Positions 61,530 to 64,000 of a stretch of DNA of 64,000 nucleotides are shown piece by piece; within the stretch, counting starts at the first letter, position 1, and every line of letters starts with the position of its first letter. Made by a program: the position numbers and the translations under genes. The stretch spans positions 124,001 through 188,000 of the forward strand of contig NZ_JBLKNW010000005.1 in the NCBI RefSeq assembly GCF_051414035.1, given 5' to 3'. Source of the stretch: Halosimplex amylolyticum. Lineage in GTDB: Archaea > Halobacteriota > Halobacteria > Halobacteriales > Haloarculaceae. The notes beneath the pieces are model-generated. The model was not told the DNA's origin. It did not search any database and was given only the letters and a program-made list of their open reading frames with translations.

Positions 61530-62702
61530 ATGGCATCGCTGGCGATACTGTTGATAGCTGCGGGAGCGAGTCTGTTCATGGCGTGGGCGATCGGCGCGGG
61601 CTCGTCGGGGTCGACCCCGTTCGCGCCCGCCGTCGGCGCGAACGCGATCTCCGTGATGCGCGCCGGGTTCGTCGTCGGCATCCTCGGGCTCGCCGGCGCC
61701 GTCTTCCAGGGCGCCAACGTCACCGAGGCCGTCGGCCAGGAACTCATCCGCGGCGTCACGCTCTCGCCGGTCGCCGCCGTGGTCGGTCTCACCACCGCCG
61801 CGATCCTCGTCGCCTTCGGCGTCTTCGCCGGGTACCCGATCGCCACTGCGTTCACCGTCACCGGCGCCGTCGTCGGCGTCGGCCTCGCCCTCGGCGGTGA
61901 CCCCGCCTGGGCGAAGTACCGGCAGATCGCCGCACTGTGGCTCGCCGTCCCGTTCGTCGGCGGCGGCATCGCCTACGCGACCGCTCGCTTCCTCCGGAGC
62001 GAGGGCGTGCCCGAGCGCCTCGCCGTCCCCGCGCTCGGCGGCGTCGTCGGGATTATCCTCGCCAACGTCGAGTTCGTCTTCCTCGGACCGGCCGGCGAGC
62101 AGTCGTCGATCGCCGCCTCGATCGCGACCGCGATCGGCGGGCCGCCGCTCGCCGTCCTCGCCCTCGTCTCACTCGCGCTCGCCGCTCTCGCCGCGGCCGC
62201 CCTCTGGTGGGACGTCCGCGAGAACGGCGACCGCGGGCAGCGACACTTCCTGCTCGTCCTCGGCGGCCTCGTCGCCTTCTCCGCCGGCGGGAGCCAGGTC
62301 GGCCTCGCGATCGGGCCGCTCGTCCCGCTGCTCGACCCGTTCGACCTCCCGATCGTCGCGGTCCTGATCGGCGGCGGCCTCGGTCTCCTGATCGGCTCGT
62401 GGACCGGCGCCCCGCGGATGATCAAGGCGATCTCGCAGGACTACTCCTCGCTCGGTCCCCGTCGTTCTATCGCCGCGCTCATCCCCTCGTTCGCCATCGC
62501 CCAGACCGCCGTCTTCTTCGGCATCCCCGTCTCGTTCAACGAGATCATCGTCTCGGCCATCGTCGGCAGCGGCTACGCCGCCGGCAACAGCGCCGTCAGC
62601 CGCGAGAAGATGCTCAAGACCGTCGCTGCCTGGGTCGGCTCGCTCGTCCTCGCGCTCGGCGTGAGCTACGGGGCGTTCGCCGCCGTCGACGCTGTGCTGT
62701 GA
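61530..62702 (+). CDS. Inorganic phosphate transporter, PiT family
   Basis: 390 residues, about 10-11 helices. The two inverted repeat signatures of PiT are visible: GAGSSGSTPFAPAVGANAISVMRAG near the N-terminus (GANDxxNA-like) and FGIPVSFNEIIVSAIVGSGYAAGNSAVSREKM near the C-terminus. PiT carriers take up metal-phosphate with H+ or Na+. The Asp of the GAND motif reads Ala here (GANA). No phoU-like gene is adjacent. Confidence 0.83.
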   Translation: MASLAILLIAAGASLFMAWAIGAGSSGSTPFAPAVGANAISVMRAGFVVGILGLAGAVFQGANVTEAVGQELIRGVTLSPVAAVVGLTTAAILVAFGVFAGYPIATAFTVTGAVVGVGLALGGDPAWAKYRQIAALWLAVPFVGGGIAYATARFLRSEGVPERLAVPALGGVVGIILANVEFVFLGPAGEQSSIAASIATAIGGPPLAVLALVSLALAALAAAALWWDVRENGDRGQRHFLLVLGGLVAFSAGGSQVGLAIGPLVPLLDPFDLPIVAVLIGGGLGLLIGSWTGAPRMIKAISQDYSSLGPRRSIAALIPSFAIAQTAVFFGIPVSFNEIIVSAIVGSGYAAGNSAVSREKMLKTVAAWVGSLVLALGVSYGAFAAVDAVL

Positions 62703-62805
62703 ATGGTTACGATACTCGTTCGCACTCGTCGCTCAGGGGTCCACGGTAGCGTCCGACAAAGAGAGAAACCGGGGAGAGGCCTCGTCCGGAGACCGGTGCG
62801 GGACG

Positions 62806-63192
62806 TTACTCCGCGTCGCCGAGCAGGTCGGCGGGGTCCTCGCCGCCGCGTTCGGCGATCCGGGCGTTGATCTGGCGAGTCGCCTCGCCGACTTCGCGGC
62901 CGCGGACGGTCACGCGCTTGCGCTCGCCGTCGCGGGTCGGCTCGTAGCCGGTGCCGCCCTCGAGCATGATCTGCTTGAGGTCGGTGCCGCGCACGTCGTC
63001 GCGCATCGGTCGGCCGGTCTCGTCGGAGCCGCCGGTGATCTCCAGCGTGTACTCCGAGAGGCCGACGGCGCCGCCGTCGACTTCCTCGCCGATCTCTCGG
63101 CCGATGAATCGGTTCGCGTCCTGTCCGTCGATCTCTACCTGGTACGTGTGGCCGTCCTCCGGGTCGGAGACGGCGACGGTGAAATCTGCCAT
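62806..63192 (-). CDS. rps6e: Ribosomal protein S6e
   Basis: 128 residues from the ATG at 63192. VAVSDPEDGHTYQVEIDGQDANRFIGREIGEEVDGGAVGLSEYTLEITGGSDETGRPMRDDV is the S6e pattern, followed by RKRVTVRGREV and a short C-terminal helix. Part of the small ribosomal subunit. A CTTTTGA element about 30 bp upstream on the minus strand could be its TATA box for a leaderless mRNA. Confidence 0.92.
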   Translation of the reverse strand: MADFTVAVSDPEDGHTYQVEIDGQDANRFIGREIGEEVDGGAVGLSEYTLEITGGSDETGRPMRDDVRGTDLKQIMLEGGTGYEPTRDGERKRVTVRGREVGEATRQINARIAERGGEDPADLLGDAE

Positions 63193-63307
63193 ATAAGTCC
63201 GCAATCAGCGCGCGTTCAAAAGCCCGTCGGAACGCCGCGTCGGATCCCGCCCGCCGCCCCCAGCCGAGCGCGACCGCCCCTTCCTCCCGGCCGGTCCACG
63301 CACGCTA

Positions 63308-63748
63308 TCACAGGTCGAGCGTGAACCCCGTTTTCGCGTCTCGGTCGAACCCGCAGTTCTCGTAGAACTCGTGTTTCCACGCCATGTCGGACCCGGTCAG
63401 CAGCATCACCTTGTAGCAGTCCCGCTCTCTCGCCCGGTCGATAGCGGCCTCGACGCACTGGGTTCCGAAGCCTTCGCCGCGATAGTCCTCGTGGGTCACG
63501 ACGTTCTCGATCAGCGCGAACGGTCGAGCGCCCCGGGTCAGGTTCTTCGTCACCGAGAGGACGCAGGTCGCGACGAGCCGCTCGTCGTGTTCGACGACGA
63601 CGATCTCGAGGTCGTCGTCCGTCACTATCTCCTCCCACAGGTCGTCCACGTCGCCGGGGTCGAGTACCGGGTCGTCGGGGTTGAGCGTCTGATACAGGCC
63701 GAGCAGTTCGTCGAGTTCGTTCGCCCGAACGGGTCTTGCCGTCGCCAT
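63308..63748 (-). CDS. GNAT-family acetyltransferase
   Basis: 146 residues. Acetyl-CoA motif A is VVTHEDYRGEGFGTQCVEAAIDRARERDCYKVML (R-G-x-G-x-G/A as RGEGFGT). N-terminal RPVRANELDELLGLYQTL and C-terminal HEFYENCGFDRDAKTGF are standard. Substrate unknown. Confidence 0.87.
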   Translation of the reverse strand: MATARPVRANELDELLGLYQTLNPDDPVLDPGDVDDLWEEIVTDDDLEIVVVEHDERLVATCVLSVTKNLTRGARPFALIENVVTHEDYRGEGFGTQCVEAAIDRARERDCYKVMLLTGSDMAWKHEFYENCGFDRDAKTGFTLDL

Positions 63749-63854
63749 GTCGACTCGGTTGGGCCTGCACGGCGGGCGCGGAAGAAGACGGTGGTCGGAG
63801 ATTCACGACCGACCGGACCCAAGGCCCTTGACAGGTCCGTTCGAACGAGCGGCT

Positions 63855-64000
63855 ATGTCAGGGTGGTCTCCGCCGTCGCCCCATCGAGTGGTGCTCGTCG
63901 GTCTCGTGCCTGCCTACGCGATCGTGTTGGCGTACGCAGTCCTCGTTCAGGGATCGGTGCTGCTGGGACTGCTTCCGGGGCTGGTCCTCGTGGGCGCGTA
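63855..64000 (+). CDS. N-terminal part of a membrane protein (partial)
   Basis: 48 residues are visible from the ATG at 63855 before the window ends: MSGWSPPSPHRVVLVG, then two hydrophobic stretches (VLVGLVPAYAIVLAYAVLV and VLLGLLPGLVLVG). Probably a multi-span protein; no family can be named. Confidence 0.5.
   Translation, partial: MSGWSPPSPHRVVLVGLVPAYAIVLAYAVLVQGSVLLGLLPGLVLVGA

Overview
The window is a stretch of haloarchaeal (class Halobacteria) chromosome. The evidence is strong GC bias at third codon positions, very acidic predicted proteins, many leaderless genes with a TATA-like box about 25-30 bp before the ATG, and archaeal signature genes: cetZ, CofC/CofG/CofH for coenzyme F420, archaeosine tRNA modification, ribosomal protein S6e, Tat-dependent lipoproteins and HTH-10 regulators. 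The gene content would suit the Haloarculaceae, but that family placement is only an inference.

Region by region. 0-10.7 kb: tail of an NDUFA9-like protein, then cetZ, a membrane protein, cofC and cofG; a divergent PCNA-like clamp; an unknown leaderless gene; an HTH-10 regulator; a membrane/HTH protein; cofH; a Ca2+/cation antiporter. 10.8-19.2 kb: purine genes purC, purU, purS and purQ, separated by transposon debris. An IS608-like element sits inside a CHY zinc-finger gene, and its insertion point can be read to the base. A second IS605-type element has a dead tnpA and an intact tnpB. It is followed by a decayed REC-GAF signalling gene and a TnpB tail. 19.4-30.6 kb: an unknown beta-rich protein, Nudix hydrolase, NatAB-type ABC exporter, RaSEA and ArcS (archaeosine) around a GT-C-like membrane protein, DJ-1/PfpI protein and UspA. 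31-44 kb: upp, Nudix enzymes, aldo/keto reductase, a TrkA subunit flanked by two stand-alone RAM proteins, PDH E1-alpha-like protein, thymidylate kinase, a PQQ-propeller lipoprotein, a membrane protein with an altered metzincin motif, and tgtA. 44-51 kb: a YihY relic, VOC protein, a Fic protein with a palindromic promoter and a decayed upstream copy of that promoter, and a sugar-type ABC importer. 51-64 kb: DCC-family protein, zinc-ribbon and SRPBCC proteins, ArsA/Get3 ATPase, CstA, cupin, an ATP-grasp/amphi-Trp pair, PiT phosphate transporter, S6e and a GNAT acetyltransferase.

How the genes work together: CofC, CofG and CofH cover most of F420 biosynthesis. TgtA, ArcS and RaSEA cover preQ0 insertion and its conversion to archaeosine at tRNA position 15. 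PurC, PurS, PurQ and PurU serve purine synthesis. Several gaps hold dispersed, strongly palindromic repeat elements. In at least four copies both stem arms change together while the flanks stay conserved, which is the most unusual feature of the window.
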